Made by a program: the position numbers and the translations under genes
Notes under the pieces: model-generated
Database searches by the model: none
What the model saw: the letters and a program-made list of their open reading frames with translations, nothing else
Told to the model about the DNA's origin: nothing
Assembly: GCA_964567585.1 (NCBI GenBank)
Contig: CAZMND010000027.1
Span: forward strand, 1 to 23,748
Source of the DNA: CALZKI01 sp964567585
GTDB lineage: Bacteria > Bacillota > Clostridia > Lachnospirales > Lachnospiraceae
Direction of reading: 5' to 3'
DNA: 23,748 nt
In this document: positions 1 to 9,252 of the stretch, in pieces
Layout: the number at the start of each line of letters is the position of its first letter
How positions within the stretch are numbered: position 1 is the stretch's first letter

Positions 1-54
1 CAGCCCTCGCTTCTTCGGAACTCTCCTCGTTGCCTTCGCGAAAATTCAAGTTTT

Positions 55-1536
55 CTACATATCCACCCTTTGTAGATATGCTACCGTCTCCACGTGCCCC
101 GTGTGCGCAAACTGGTCCACAGCCCTAACCTTCTTTAGCTCATATCCACCCTCACACAAAATCTTCAAGTCTCTTGCTAATGTCGCCGAATCACAGCTTA
201 CATAAACCACGCGCTTTGGCTGCATTTTCATAATCGTTTCAAGACACATTGCATCACAGCCCTTACGCGGCGGATCCACCACAATAACATCTGCTGTTGC
301 AGCCCTTCCTGCTGCTTTTTCCTTTTTGTAAAAATCCGGCAAAACTTCTTCAGCCTTACCTACATAAAATTCCGCATTTGTAATTCCATTATTCAAGGCA
401 TTTTCCTTGGCATCACGAATTGCATCCGCAATAATTTCAACACCATATACCTTCGCGGCGCGCTTTGCCAAAAACAACGAAATCGTACCAATACCACAGT
501 ATAAATCCCACACCGTTTCCTTACCTGAAAGATTTGCATAATCTAAAGCAAGGCTGTACAGTTTCTCTGTCTGTACAGGGTTCACCTGATAGAAAGAAAG
601 TGGCGAAATCGAAAACTCTACACTGTCTCCACTTTCGGAAAAATCCCCTGCATTTAAAATACGAATGGTATCTTTTATTTTATCCCTACCCCAAAGAGTA
701 CGGATAGTTTTACCCATAATGACGTTGGTATTTTCTTTGTTGATGCTGACAGAAAGACTGACAACACCCTTCACACCGGAAATAAGCGAAACCAACACAT
801 CTTCTGCCGGCAATTTGTCTCCGTTAATGACAACACACACCATAATCTCACCGGAAGCAAAACCCTTCCGAATCAAAAGATGGCGCACAAGCCCACGGCC
901 CGTTTCCTCATCATAGGCACTGACTTTATTATCACGCATATACGCAAGAAATGTTTCCAAAATCTCCTGATTTTCCGATACGCCGAGCAAACAATCTGTA
1001 TTTGCAATAATATGATGGGTTCTACCTGCATAAAAACCGGCAATGACTTCCCATTTTGCCCCATCAGATTCATTGACTCCACCAGCACCACAATCTCTAT
1101 CCAAAACCTTACGCATTCCAATGGGAAACTGAGCCTTGTTTCTATAACGGTAAGGATTCTCCATACCTACAATCGGCTCCATAACCGACTCAATAAAATC
1201 TGCCGAAAATCCTCCGATTCTGACAAGGTTATTAAATACTTTATTCTGCTTAAACTTAAGCTGCTGTGCATAGTCCATCGCCTGAATCTGGCAGCCACCG
1301 CACTGTTTATGAAACGCACAAGGTGCCTCCACTCTGAACTCGGACGGCGTTACAATTTTCTCCAATCGGCCATAACCATAGGTTTTCTTAAGCTTGGTTA
1401 CTCTGGCAACAATGGAATCCCCTATAATGGCATCCTTCACAAAAAAAGCAAAACCATCCAGTTTACCAATGCCTTCACCGTCGGCACTCATATCTTCAAT
1501 TGTCAAATTGACTAAATCATTTTTCTTTAACTGCAT
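55..1536 (-). CDS. rlmD: 23S rRNA (uracil-5-)-methyltransferase, RlmD/RlmCD type
   Basis: A 493-residue SAM-dependent RNA m5U methyltransferase. An N-terminal TRAM domain (about residues 1-62) precedes the iron-sulfur cysteines C73, C79 and C82, with C182 as the probable fourth ligand. The SAM site DLYCGIGT is at 344-351, DPPRKGCD at 421-428, the catalytic nucleophile is C448 in YVSCD, and E483 in HVETVA is the expected base. Length and motif order match the RumA/RlmD family, which makes 5-methyluridine in 23S rRNA; in Firmicutes one enzyme (RlmCD) may serve both U747 and U1939, and the sequence cannot decide which site. The ATG follows a GGAG sequence that overlaps the end of yhaM only 7 nt upstream, so it is the last gene of the mutS2-to-rlmD run. 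The 54 bases downstream to the window edge show nothing I can support. Confidence 0.95.
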   Translation of the reverse strand: MQLKKNDLVNLTIEDMSADGEGIGKLDGFAFFVKDAIIGDSIVARVTKLKKTYGYGRLEKIVTPSEFRVEAPCAFHKQCGGCQIQAMDYAQQLKFKQNKVFNNLVRIGGFSADFIESVMEPIVGMENPYRYRNKAQFPIGMRKVLDRDCGAGGVNESDGAKWEVIAGFYAGRTHHIIANTDCLLGVSENQEILETFLAYMRDNKVSAYDEETGRGLVRHLLIRKGFASGEIMVCVVINGDKLPAEDVLVSLISGVKGVVSLSVSINKENTNVIMGKTIRTLWGRDKIKDTIRILNAGDFSESGDSVEFSISPLSFYQVNPVQTEKLYSLALDYANLSGKETVWDLYCGIGTISLFLAKRAAKVYGVEIIADAIRDAKENALNNGITNAEFYVGKAEEVLPDFYKKEKAAGRAATADVIVVDPPRKGCDAMCLETIMKMQPKRVVYVSCDSATLARDLKILCEGGYELKKVRAVDQFAHTGHVETVAYLQRVDM

Positions 1537-1543
1537 AAGAGAA

Positions 1544-2488
1544 TTACTCCATACGTGTTTCTATTACTTTCGAATCAAATAAACGGTTAAAACCGGTCCA
1601 GCCCGATTCGTTTGTGCTTTCCATCAGTTCTGTGAAACTCTGGATTTTTGCATCTGTGTTGTCTGCAAAATTGAGTGCCACCGCTTCCACAATGGCAGGT
1701 TTCTTCGGAGAACCGAATTCGTACTCACCGTGATGGGAAATAATGCAGTGCTTCAATTCATTTTCAAGCACCTTTGGGAAACCTTCAATCTTGCGAATCT
1801 TTTCACCCACCATTTCCGTTCCCATAACAATGTGACCTAAAAACTGGCCTTCATCCGTATAATCGTTTTCCGGAAATCCTGACAATTCTTTTGTCTTTCC
1901 GATGTCATGACAGATTGCCGCTGTAAGCAATAAATCCCTATTTAAAATCGGATATACACTTGTGTAATAATCGCACATTTTTGTCACACTTAAAGTATGC
2001 TCCAAAAGCCCGCCCACAAAACCGTGATGAACTGCTTTTGCTGCAGAGGAATATTTAAATACTTTTACAAATTCCTCATCCTCCACAAAAAATGCGTGAA
2101 GAAGCTTCTTTAAGTACACATTCTGAAGACTGCTCATATAACCCTTTAATTCCTTGAACATTTCTTCAATGTCTTTCTTGGTCATCGGCAGATAATCCGA
2201 AGGATTATATTCACCTTCAAAAACTTTACGTACCCTCTTAACATTGACCTGTAAAACTCCGTTAAAGCTTGTTACTTCCCCATAAACTTCTATGTAATCA
2301 AGCGCATCAAATTCCGCAATTCCGGCACTGTTTGGGTCCCAGATTTTCGCATCCATAATGCCTGTTTTATCCTGCAAAATTACGTTGTCATAAGATTTTC
2401 CATTCTTTGTTACGGCAGACTGTTTGTGCTTACACAAATAGATATCTAAAACTCTGTCGCCTTCTTTATAATCTTTTAAATATTTCAT
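1544..2488 (-). CDS. yhaM: 3'-5' exoribonuclease YhaM family
   Basis: A 314-residue protein, the same length as Bacillus subtilis YhaM. An N-terminal OB-fold nucleic-acid-binding domain (about residues 10-90) is followed by a metal-dependent HD domain (about 155-285). Visible metal-site candidates are H164, the H194-D195 pair in CHDIGKT, H219, H252/H253 and D276. The family degrades RNA (and DNA in vitro) from the 3' end and works in the cytoplasm in RNA turnover. The ATG is preceded by GGAGG at a normal distance. It sits between the HtrA-like gene (24 nt upstream) and rlmD (7 nt downstream), consistent with one transcript. Nothing unusual is seen in the protein. Confidence 0.95.
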   Translation of the reverse strand: MKYLKDYKEGDRVLDIYLCKHKQSAVTKNGKSYDNVILQDKTGIMDAKIWDPNSAGIAEFDALDYIEVYGEVTSFNGVLQVNVKRVRKVFEGEYNPSDYLPMTKKDIEEMFKELKGYMSSLQNVYLKKLLHAFFVEDEEFVKVFKYSSAAKAVHHGFVGGLLEHTLSVTKMCDYYTSVYPILNRDLLLTAAICHDIGKTKELSGFPENDYTDEGQFLGHIVMGTEMVGEKIRKIEGFPKVLENELKHCIISHHGEYEFGSPKKPAIVEAVALNFADNTDAKIQSFTELMESTNESGWTGFNRLFDSKVIETRME

Positions 2489-2512
2489 AGTTTCCTCCGT
2501 TACGAAACAATT

Positions 2513-3793
2513 TTATTTTAATGTCACCCGAATCGTCATATCGGAATAACCGTCAAAGGTTTCCCTCTCTAATTTGACCTTCACTTTTTTATCTTTTTCA
2601 CACTTTAAAATCGCCTTGGTTAAATCTGCAAAAGTATGAATCTCCTGACCATCGAATTCTGTTATAACATCGCCGCTTTGAATGCCGCCAAGCATCGCCG
2701 GCGAATCCATACTTACGCTCGTTACATATGCCCCCAGTGGCACACCATAACTTGAATTTACACTGGTTGTCACGCTGACACCCTTCACTCCCATATAAGG
2801 AATGGGCAAATCATTGGATAAATTCTCAATCAATGGTTTCATTTCAGAAATACCAATGCCTGAAACAATATTTTTCAAATCCAGACTGTTATAACTGTTA
2901 TCTATAATTGCGATAATATGTCCGTTCATATTTACCAAAACACCACTGGCCTGAGTGCTTCCATAAATATCCGTTGTCATCAATTTATAATTGCTATCCA
3001 CAAGATTTAAAGCCTTTCCCACGGATGTTACATTGCCGTAGCAAATACCGTCACCGGTGCCCATAGGATTGCCAAGGGCAATCACACTACTGCCCAAAAT
3101 AGGACTCAAATTGGAACTTCCCAGTATAGCCACCGTTATATTTTCTTTGTCCACTTCCGACAGATTGTCTTTGTTTACCGCCACAACACCATATCCCGAC
3201 TGTCCGTCCACCTGGATTAAAGTTCCCGCAGCCTGCTTTTCATTATAAAAAATAACCACAATACTTTCGGCTTTTTCAATGGTTGTTGCCTTTACCAAAA
3301 TCAAGTATTCCTGCCCGTTATCCCCAACAATTACACCTGATGAAAAACTTTTGTTTTCATAACTGTTCTCAAACCAGTTATTCTCCGTACTGATTCCGGT
3401 TACAGACACAACGCTTCTTCTCACTTTATCAGCAAGTTCCGCAAGAGAATTTTGCAGTTCCTGATAATCCGAAATGTCTAAAACCTCCGGAAGTACCTCG
3501 CCTTGTTCCTGTTGTTCTTCCGTCAACATATTTTCCGGCAACATTTCCTCTTCTACCGCATCTTCCGGAAATTCCACGTACAAAACGGTATCATCCTTAT
3601 ATAACAATTTGTCTATTTTCGGTTCCAAAAAAATGAAGCACAGACAAAATACAAAACCAAATACAACAGCCGATAAAACAGTACCGATCATCTTACGTAC
3701 AAGCTTCGCTCTATTGACAGGTCTTGCCTTGATTCGTTCTTTGACAAAATCTTTGCTGGACGCATTTTCCGATTCCATATGCTTTTTTTCCAT
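2513..3793 (-). CDS. HtrA/DegP-like membrane protein with PDZ domain, predicted catalytically dead
   Basis: A 426-residue protein with a short basic cytoplasmic tail, one membrane helix (about 36-57), an acidic linker (75-105), a trypsin-like S1C domain (about 118-300) and a C-terminal PDZ domain (about 330-426). The S1C fold is recognisable by SSGVIVGDNG, VIALGNPMG and SGVLVNMNG. All three catalytic positions look replaced. The usual TNxHVV histidine segment reads LVKATTI (167-172 region). The D in DLAVLKV-type motifs reads SGYGVVAV (199-206). The GNSGGPLV serine motif reads TQASGVLV with A282 at the serine position. It is therefore probably a pseudoprotease that binds peptides or signals rather than cutting. 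The start was set at the ATG 9 nt after GAGGAGG, a ribosome site that lies in the last codons of the upstream kinase; the longer reading frame has no such site. Its place directly after a two-component pair recalls CssRS-HtrA of Bacillus, by analogy only. Confidence 0.88.
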   Translation of the reverse strand: MEKKHMESENASSKDFVKERIKARPVNRAKLVRKMIGTVLSAVVFGFVFCLCFIFLEPKIDKLLYKDDTVLYVEFPEDAVEEEMLPENMLTEEQQEQGEVLPEVLDISDYQELQNSLAELADKVRRSVVSVTGISTENNWFENSYENKSFSSGVIVGDNGQEYLILVKATTIEKAESIVVIFYNEKQAAGTLIQVDGQSGYGVVAVNKDNLSEVDKENITVAILGSSNLSPILGSSVIALGNPMGTGDGICYGNVTSVGKALNLVDSNYKLMTTDIYGSTQASGVLVNMNGHIIAIIDNSYNSLDLKNIVSGIGISEMKPLIENLSNDLPIPYMGVKGVSVTTSVNSSYGVPLGAYVTSVSMDSPAMLGGIQSGDVITEFDGQEIHTFADLTKAILKCEKDKKVKVKLERETFDGYSDMTIRVTLK

Positions 3794-3797
3794 CCGG

Positions 3798-5222
3798 CTA
3801 GTCCTCCTCATTTTTGTCCGATTTTGGCAGTGAGAAAATAAATTCCGTTCCCACACCCTCTGTACTGATTACATTAATATTTTCATCGTGTGAATTCACG
3901 ATTTCTTTTACAATGGAAAGACCCAGACCCGTGCCTTTCTTATCTTTACCACGGGAGGAATCGGACTTGTAAAATCTGTCCCATATCATCTTTACATCTT
4001 CTTTTGGAATACCGATTCCGTGATCTTTTACAGAAACAAATATTTTGTTCTTCTTCTCTGTTGTTTCCACCACAATAACAGAGTTGTTGTGACTAAATTT
4101 GATGGCATTATCAAGAAGGTTGTAGATAACCTGCTGGATTCGCCCCTTATCAGCCAAAACATACATTTTCTCCCCTGTCAGTACAATTTCAATACCTATT
4201 TTCTTGGCACGGCATGTACCCTCAAAAGAAGCCACCGTATTGCGGATTACATCGTTAATATCGAAATCCGTTTTCTCCAAAATCATACCTTTGGTATTTA
4301 AATTATTAAGTGTCAAAAGACTGTTTGTAAGCTTTGTCAGTCTGTCCGTTTCATTAATAACAATCTGCAAATATTTATCATACATTTCCGGCGGAATGGT
4401 TCCGTCCTGCATCGCCTCAAGATATCCTCTGATAGACGTAAGCGGTGAACGGAAGTCATGTGAAATGTTTGCAACCAGTTTCTTCTGATTGTCTTCAGAC
4501 TGTGCCACCTGACTTGCCATATACGATAACGATGCCGCCAGATACCCAATTTCGTCATTACTGTCCACCTGCAACGGATAATGCATATTTCCCGCCGCAT
4601 ATGCCTCCGTAGCAGTGGTAATTTTACGAATCGGTTTATACACAAGCTGCGTGAAAAACAGGATAATAATAATCGATAAAAACAAAGTAACAGATAACTG
4701 TATATATGCAACAATCGCATAATCATTCACTGTGTCATTGAGTTTTTCCATCGGATAATGAATCACCACGTAAGCCTTTACCTTATACTCTGAGGTAATG
4801 GGCGCAAATACGCTCATCATATCCTCGCTAAAATAGTCAAAAAACCTACCCGTCGTATAATAAGAACCGGCAGTAACAGTAGGGTCAAATCCTTCCACGA
4901 TTACTTCCTTTTCCACATCCAGAACCTCTCTGGAATTTAAAACCATACGCCCTGACGGGTTAATGATCCACAAATTTGCATCCAAATATGTATCCAAAGC
5001 ATCCAAATGATACTTAACGGTTTCCAACGTTGCCTCACTGTTGTACAAATCGGCCGCACAAGTACTTGCAACCAACGTTGCCTCTTTATAGAGGGCATTT
5101 GCCTGCGCACGCAAAACCTGTTCTCTCAGCATACTGGTGGTAAATGTGGCCACCGCTATAAATCCAAAAAAACCAAATATGATATATCCGATTAGAAACT
5201 TAAAATACAACGATTTTTTCAT
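3798..5222 (-). CDS. sensor histidine kinase (OmpR-partner class)
   Basis: A 474-residue membrane kinase. Two transmembrane helices (about 8-30 and 172-192) bracket an extracytoplasmic sensor of about 140 residues. A HAMP linker (about 193-245) follows, then the HisKA domain with phospho-acceptor H255 in ISHDFRSPLTS. The HATPase_c domain has the N box NLLDNAIKFS (368-377), DHGIGIP (400-406) and KGTGLGLSI (429-437). Every catalytic motif is present, so it should be active. Its ATG overlaps the stop of the response regulator gene by one base (TAATG), implying translational coupling and a cognate pair. The last codons hold the ribosome site of the following HtrA-like gene. The signal sensed is not evident. 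Confidence 0.95.
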   Translation of the reverse strand: MKKSLYFKFLIGYIIFGFFGFIAVATFTTSMLREQVLRAQANALYKEATLVASTCAADLYNSEATLETVKYHLDALDTYLDANLWIINPSGRMVLNSREVLDVEKEVIVEGFDPTVTAGSYYTTGRFFDYFSEDMMSVFAPITSEYKVKAYVVIHYPMEKLNDTVNDYAIVAYIQLSVTLFLSIIIILFFTQLVYKPIRKITTATEAYAAGNMHYPLQVDSNDEIGYLAASLSYMASQVAQSEDNQKKLVANISHDFRSPLTSIRGYLEAMQDGTIPPEMYDKYLQIVINETDRLTKLTNSLLTLNNLNTKGMILEKTDFDINDVIRNTVASFEGTCRAKKIGIEIVLTGEKMYVLADKGRIQQVIYNLLDNAIKFSHNNSVIVVETTEKKNKIFVSVKDHGIGIPKEDVKMIWDRFYKSDSSRGKDKKGTGLGLSIVKEIVNSHDENINVISTEGVGTEFIFSLPKSDKNEED

Positions 5223-5926
5223 TATTTAACCTCAAACTTATACCCAATTCCCCAAATCGTAGAAATCGCCCATTTGTCATGGTCATGAATTTTTTCCCTG
5301 AGACGCTTGATGTGTACGTCTACGGTTCTTGTGTCACCCACATATTCATATCCCCAGATTTGGTCTAAAAGCTGCTCTCTTGTGAAAACATGATTTGGAG
5401 AAGCTGCCAAAAAATACAACAGCTCCAATTCCTTCGGTGGCATATCTACCTTTTTACCCATATATAAAACAGAATAGTTCGTCAGGTTGATAACCAAATC
5501 CTCATATTCCACTTTTTTATCTGTAAGTGCACTCACCTCTTCTACAGGTGCCGGTGTCTTGTAGCGGCGAAGCACCGCTTTTACTCTTGCCACCAGTTCC
5601 TTCGTATCGAAAGGCTTTTCCATATAGTCATCTGCACCAAGCTCCAGTCCCAGCACCTTATCGAACACTTCTCCCTTAGCAGAAAGCATAATAATCGGTA
5701 CACTGTTTTTTGCGCGGACCTCTCTACATACCTGATAACCATCAATGCCCGGAAGCATCAAATCCAGCAAAATAAGATTCGGTTCAAAGCTTTCTACCGC
5801 GTCAAGCGCCGACTCCCCGTCATTGACAATTTTTGTTTCAAAACATTCCTTTGTCATATACAAAGAAATCAATTCTGCAATATTGTTATCATCATCTACA
5901 ATTAAAATTCTCTGCTTACTAACCAT
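5222..5926 (-). CDS. response regulator, OmpR/PhoB family
   Basis: A 234-residue regulator. The receiver domain (about 1-120) has the acidic cluster D11-D13, phospho-acceptor D55 in LILLDLMLPG, S82 and K104. A C-terminal winged-helix DNA-binding domain follows (about 135-234), ending in the typical VDVHIKRLREK and GIGYKFE segments. The start chosen is an ATG preceded by GGAGG; an in-frame TTG six codons upstream would place that ribosome site inside the coding region and is rejected. It lies 30 nt downstream of mutS2 and is coupled to the histidine kinase by a one-base overlap. Targets are unknown; self-regulation of the operon is possible but no operator was identified. Confidence 0.95.
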   Translation of the reverse strand: MVSKQRILIVDDDNNIAELISLYMTKECFETKIVNDGESALDAVESFEPNLILLDLMLPGIDGYQVCREVRAKNSVPIIMLSAKGEVFDKVLGLELGADDYMEKPFDTKELVARVKAVLRRYKTPAPVEEVSALTDKKVEYEDLVINLTNYSVLYMGKKVDMPPKELELLYFLAASPNHVFTREQLLDQIWGYEYVGDTRTVDVHIKRLREKIHDHDKWAISTIWGIGYKFEVK

Positions 5927-5956
5927 ATATTTCCTCCATATCAAATGTCACAATTT

Positions 5957-8335
5957 TTATTTCTTAAACGTTACGATTGTGACACCCGCGTCACCTTCTC
6001 CGATTTCACCAAGTCTATAGGATTCTACATACGTGCTTCTTCTTAAGTAGTTATGCACGCCCTGACGAAGCGCACCGGTTCCTTTTCCATGTACCACACG
6101 AACCGATGGCAAATGTGCCAGATATGCATCATCCAAATATTTGTCCAGTGCCGCCAATGCCTCATCCACTGTCTGTCCGAGTAAATTGATTTCCGGTGAA
6201 ACCTGGTAAGACTTGGACATTTTGATTTTTCCGGCACTCGTTCTCTGGATAGCCTTCGAAGTAATCTCTTCTTCCTCCACAAGAATCAGGTCTGCAATGT
6301 TGGCCTTGGTACGCATAATTCCGCACTGGATGAACATATTTCCTTTGTTGTCAGGCAGGGCATTTACAATACCGGTAAGCCCCATGGAAACAATCTTGAC
6401 TTTATCTCCTAGCTTTACCTGATTTGGCTTTAACTGCTTATGCTGTGACACCTTTGCAGTTACGGAAAGTTTTTCGTTCTTTTCATTGATTTTATCACGC
6501 ACATTCTGACGTTTTTTCTCAAGCTCCTTCATAGAAATACCGCTTTGTCCGGCTTTTTGCATTGTACGGATTGTTTCGTCCGCCACATCTTTTGCCTCCT
6601 GAAGAATCTCTTTTGCACGTTCATTGGCATCACGTAAAATTTTATCCTTGGATGCATCAATCTTTTCATGCTTCTTTGTCAGCTGTTCTTTCAAGTCTTT
6701 AATTTCTTCTTTATATCTTTCAATCTGCGCCTGTTCTTTTTCAATTGTAATTCGGCTCTTTTCCAAATCAGATAACAAATCCTCAAAGCTTCTCTCCTGT
6801 TTTCCAATCTGGTTTTTGGCCTTCTCTATGATTTCATCCGGAATTCCAAGCTTAGAGGAAATCGCAAAAGCATTACTTTTTCCCGGAATACCAATCAGTA
6901 ATTTATAGGTTGGGCGGAGCGATTCCACATCAAATTCACAGCAGGCGTTCTCCACAAAATTCTCCGTCAGCGCATAGACCTTCAACTCGCTATAATGAGT
7001 CGTTGCCATAGTACGGATACCTCGTTCATGAAGGTGATTTAAAATGGAAATTGCAAGTGCCGCGCCTTCTGTCGGGTCTGTCCCTGCGCCTAATTCGTCA
7101 AACAGACAAAGTGAATTTTCATCCGCCTTATCCAAAATTTCTACAATCGTTTTTATGTGGGAAGAGAACGTACTGAGGCTCTGCTCGATACTCTGCTCAT
7201 CCCCGATATCTGCAAAAACTTCCGTAAAAACAGAAAGTTCCGAACGGTCTGCGGCCGGGATATGTAAGCCCGCCTGACCCATCAAAGTAAGTAGTCCAAG
7301 AGTCTTTAAAGACACCGTCTTACCGCCTGTATTTGGCCCTGTAATCACCAACAAATCATAATCCTTTCCAAGGCTTATGTTGATTGGAACTACCGTCTTT
7401 TTATTAAGCAGCGGATGTCGGCCCTGTCTGATGTTGATGTAGTGCTCTGTATTAAAAACCGGTCTTCCCGCATTCATCTCAATGGCAAGATTTCCCTTGG
7501 CAAAAATGAAATCCAACGTTGTCATTATTTTCTGGTTTTCGTCCAAAACCTCTGTGTGCTGGGCACAAAGACCGCTTAAAGAAGCCATAATATTTTCAAT
7601 TTCTTCTTTTTCTTTTAAAGCAAGCTCTTTTAAATCATTGTTCAGATTCACCACACTGGCAGGTTCAATAAAAAGTGTGGAGCCCGTGGAAGACTGGTCG
7701 TGAATCATACCCGGAACCTGTCCCTTATATTCCGCCTTTACCGGCAAACAATAACGATTATTACGCATGGTAATAACTGCTTCCTGTAAATACGTTCTGA
7801 CACTTCCATTCACCATAGAATTTAACTGATGATGAATTTTGTCGTTAGTGGATGATATACTTCTGCGAATCTGTTTCAATGTGACAGATGCGTCATCCGC
7901 AAATTCTTCCTCTGACAAAATACATCTTCTGATTTCACCGGATACTTGTGAAAGCGAAACCAGTTCTTCAAAATAAGGCGACAAAACATCTTCCTTGTCA
8001 CTGTCTTTTTCTTTTTTTCCGTAAGCTTTAATACGGCTGACATTTTCCAAAAAAGCCGCTATTTTCAAAAGCTCCGGAACCGACAATGTACTTCCGATTC
8101 CAAGCGATTTCAAAGAAAAACCAATATCCTTATTATTTCCAAAAGAAGTACTGCCCTTAGCAATAATTCTGGAATATGCGGCAGCGGTTTCTTCCTGCGC
8201 TCTGTTAATTTCTGTAAGGTCACATCCCGGCTTTAACCCCTTTGCAAGTTCCTTTCCAAGCGGGGAAGATGCCTTATTTTCCAGCATTTGGATTATTTTA
8301 TTGTATTCTAATACCTGTAAAACTTTTTCGTTCAT
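5957..8335 (-). CDS. mutS2: endonuclease MutS2
   Basis: A 792-residue MutS2, close to the usual length of about 785. It has a core/clamp region, the ATPase with Walker A GPNTGGKT (333-340) and Walker B LCLFDELGAGTDP (409-421), a long charged coiled coil (about 515-640), a KOW-like linker and a C-terminal Smr nuclease domain with HGKGTG at 749-754. MutS2 is implicated in suppressing homologous recombination, and in Bacillus in resolving collided ribosomes; it lacks the mismatch-recognition domain of MutS1. The ATG is preceded by GAAGGA. It is the first gene of the minus-strand run and is followed after 30 nt by the response regulator. The 107 bp up to the divergent riboswitch promoter should hold its promoter; TAAAAT near 8404-8409 is a possible -10 but no good -35 was found. 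Confidence 0.96.
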   Translation of the reverse strand: MNEKVLQVLEYNKIIQMLENKASSPLGKELAKGLKPGCDLTEINRAQEETAAAYSRIIAKGSTSFGNNKDIGFSLKSLGIGSTLSVPELLKIAAFLENVSRIKAYGKKEKDSDKEDVLSPYFEELVSLSQVSGEIRRCILSEEEFADDASVTLKQIRRSISSTNDKIHHQLNSMVNGSVRTYLQEAVITMRNNRYCLPVKAEYKGQVPGMIHDQSSTGSTLFIEPASVVNLNNDLKELALKEKEEIENIMASLSGLCAQHTEVLDENQKIMTTLDFIFAKGNLAIEMNAGRPVFNTEHYINIRQGRHPLLNKKTVVPINISLGKDYDLLVITGPNTGGKTVSLKTLGLLTLMGQAGLHIPAADRSELSVFTEVFADIGDEQSIEQSLSTFSSHIKTIVEILDKADENSLCLFDELGAGTDPTEGAALAISILNHLHERGIRTMATTHYSELKVYALTENFVENACCEFDVESLRPTYKLLIGIPGKSNAFAISSKLGIPDEIIEKAKNQIGKQERSFEDLLSDLEKSRITIEKEQAQIERYKEEIKDLKEQLTKKHEKIDASKDKILRDANERAKEILQEAKDVADETIRTMQKAGQSGISMKELEKKRQNVRDKINEKNEKLSVTAKVSQHKQLKPNQVKLGDKVKIVSMGLTGIVNALPDNKGNMFIQCGIMRTKANIADLILVEEEEITSKAIQRTSAGKIKMSKSYQVSPEINLLGQTVDEALAALDKYLDDAYLAHLPSVRVVHGKGTGALRQGVHNYLRRSTYVESYRLGEIGEGDAGVTIVTFKK

Positions 8336-8441
8336 GTTTATTCCTTCTTTATGTTACGCTTAAGGGCCTTTGACCCCATCGTAAAAATATCCATATTTAG
8401 TCTATTTTATCACAATTTGCCCTTCATATACAGTCCTTACC

Positions 8442-8470
8442 TTGCATTTTTCCAAAAGGAATGTTAAACT
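8442..8470 (+). promoter_or_regulatory. probable promoter of the cobalamin riboswitch transcript
   Basis: TTGCAT at 8442-8447 and TAAACT at 8465-8470 are separated by 17 nt, and the riboswitch aptamer begins 27 nt after the -10. The -10 is imperfect, but position and spacing fit a sigma-A promoter. Confidence 0.55.
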
Positions 8471-8496
8471 TGTCTACGGTAATTGAATACTGCTTA

Positions 8497-8667
8497 ATTT
8501 TTTAGGTGCCAGGGGACCTTATTGGCCGCTCTGGTGAAAAGGGAAACAGGTGTAATTCCTGTACGATCTCGTCGCTGTGAAAACGGAATGCTTACAAAAT
8601 GTCACTGGTTAAAACCGGGAAGGCTGTGAGCGTGTTGATGTTAAGTCAGAAGACCTGCCTAAGAAAT
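8497..8667 (+). promoter_or_regulatory. cobalamin (B12) riboswitch aptamer
   Basis: The conserved core of the cobalamin riboswitch is present in order: AGGTGCC, GGTGAAAAGGGAAACAGGTG, the CCTGTACG segment, GTCGCTGTGA, the B12-box-like GTCACTGG, GGGAAGGC, and GTCAGAAGACCTGCCT. The ends close as a 10-bp P1 helix (8497-8506 with 8658-8667, one G-U pair). It precedes an intrinsic terminator and then a transcobalamin-like protein and an ECF S component, so adenosyl- or methylcobalamin is expected to switch off the downstream genes by termination. The ligand subtype was not resolved. Confidence 0.95.
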
Positions 8668-8731
8668 ATGTACACAAAAGCCACGAGGAATTGGTTAGGT
8701 ACAGGCATACTATTTTTATGCCCTTCCCTAC

Positions 8732-8770
8732 CCTTTTGCCTTGGATTACCGGCAAAAGGATTTTTTATTT
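8732..8770 (+). terminator. intrinsic terminator of the cobalamin riboswitch
   Basis: A perfect 9-bp stem, CCTTTTGCC (8732-8740) and GGCAAAAGG (8751-8759), is followed by A and six T. It lies between the aptamer and the first gene, so it is the probable off-state expression platform. A competing hairpin GGCATA/TATGCC (8704-8709 with 8717-8722) lies just upstream. Confidence 0.88.
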
Positions 8771-8806
8771 TAGAGGCAAAATGCCTTATGAACGGAGGAA
8801 AAAAAT

Positions 8807-9232
8807 ATGTCAGAAGCAAAAAAGAAAGGCACAGGTAAGCTGATTCTCGGTATCAGCCTTTTAGCTGTTCTCATCGGTTTATTCCTGGTTTTATGGGCTC
8901 TTTTTGGTCCAAAAACGACGGAAGGAAGTAAAACTGTTTCCTTATCTGTTGTAGCCGAAGATGGCACAGAAACAACCTATGATGCAAAAACAGATGCTCT
9001 TGTTTTGCAGGAACTTATGGATGAACTTAAAGATGACGGTTTTAGCTATGGTGGTAGTGAATCCGAATATGGTCTTATGGTTGATACCATAAACGGGGTG
9101 CGCGCAGACTACACATTGGATGGCGCATACTGGTCTTTCTATGTGAATGATGAATACTGCAACTACGGTATTGCTGAGCAGCCTGTAAATGACGGCGATG
9201 ATTTTGGCATCGTTTACACACCGGCACAATAA
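8807..9232 (+). CDS. membrane-anchored DUF4430 (transcobalamin-like C-terminal domain) protein
   Basis: A 141-residue protein with a basic N-terminus, one membrane helix (about 11-33) that lacks a lipobox cysteine, and an extracytoplasmic DUF4430 domain (about 45-141). Domain hallmarks are the LQELMDEL helix, the aromatic YGLMVDTINGV segment, GAYWSFYVNDEY, and the GIAEQPVNDGDDFGIVY end. DUF4430 resembles the C-terminal beta domain of transcobalamin/intrinsic factor. Together with the cobalamin riboswitch upstream this suggests a surface corrinoid-binding protein that hands ligand to the transporter encoded 20 nt downstream. The role is inferred; no B12 binding is demonstrated for this protein. 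The start has a strong GGAGG. Confidence 0.88.
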   Translation: MSEAKKKGTGKLILGISLLAVLIGLFLVLWALFGPKTTEGSKTVSLSVVAEDGTETTYDAKTDALVLQELMDELKDDGFSYGGSESEYGLMVDTINGVRADYTLDGAYWSFYVNDEYCNYGIAEQPVNDGDDFGIVYTPAQ

Positions 9233-9252
9233 TTATAAAAAGGACTGAAACA

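Noticed and set aside
880..1515. Long plus-strand reading frame (211 codons) opposite rlmD
   Set aside because: It lies entirely antisense to a gene with complete family motifs, has no ribosome site, and its translation is rich in cysteine and isoleucine without recognisable pattern.
3794..3856. Longer N-terminus for the HtrA-like protein
   Set aside because: The extension overlaps the end of the kinase gene and would put the strong GAGGAGG ribosome site inside the coding region.
8599..8838. Reading frame of 79 codons across the riboswitch
   Set aside because: It runs through the conserved aptamer and terminator of the cobalamin riboswitch and has no ribosome site.
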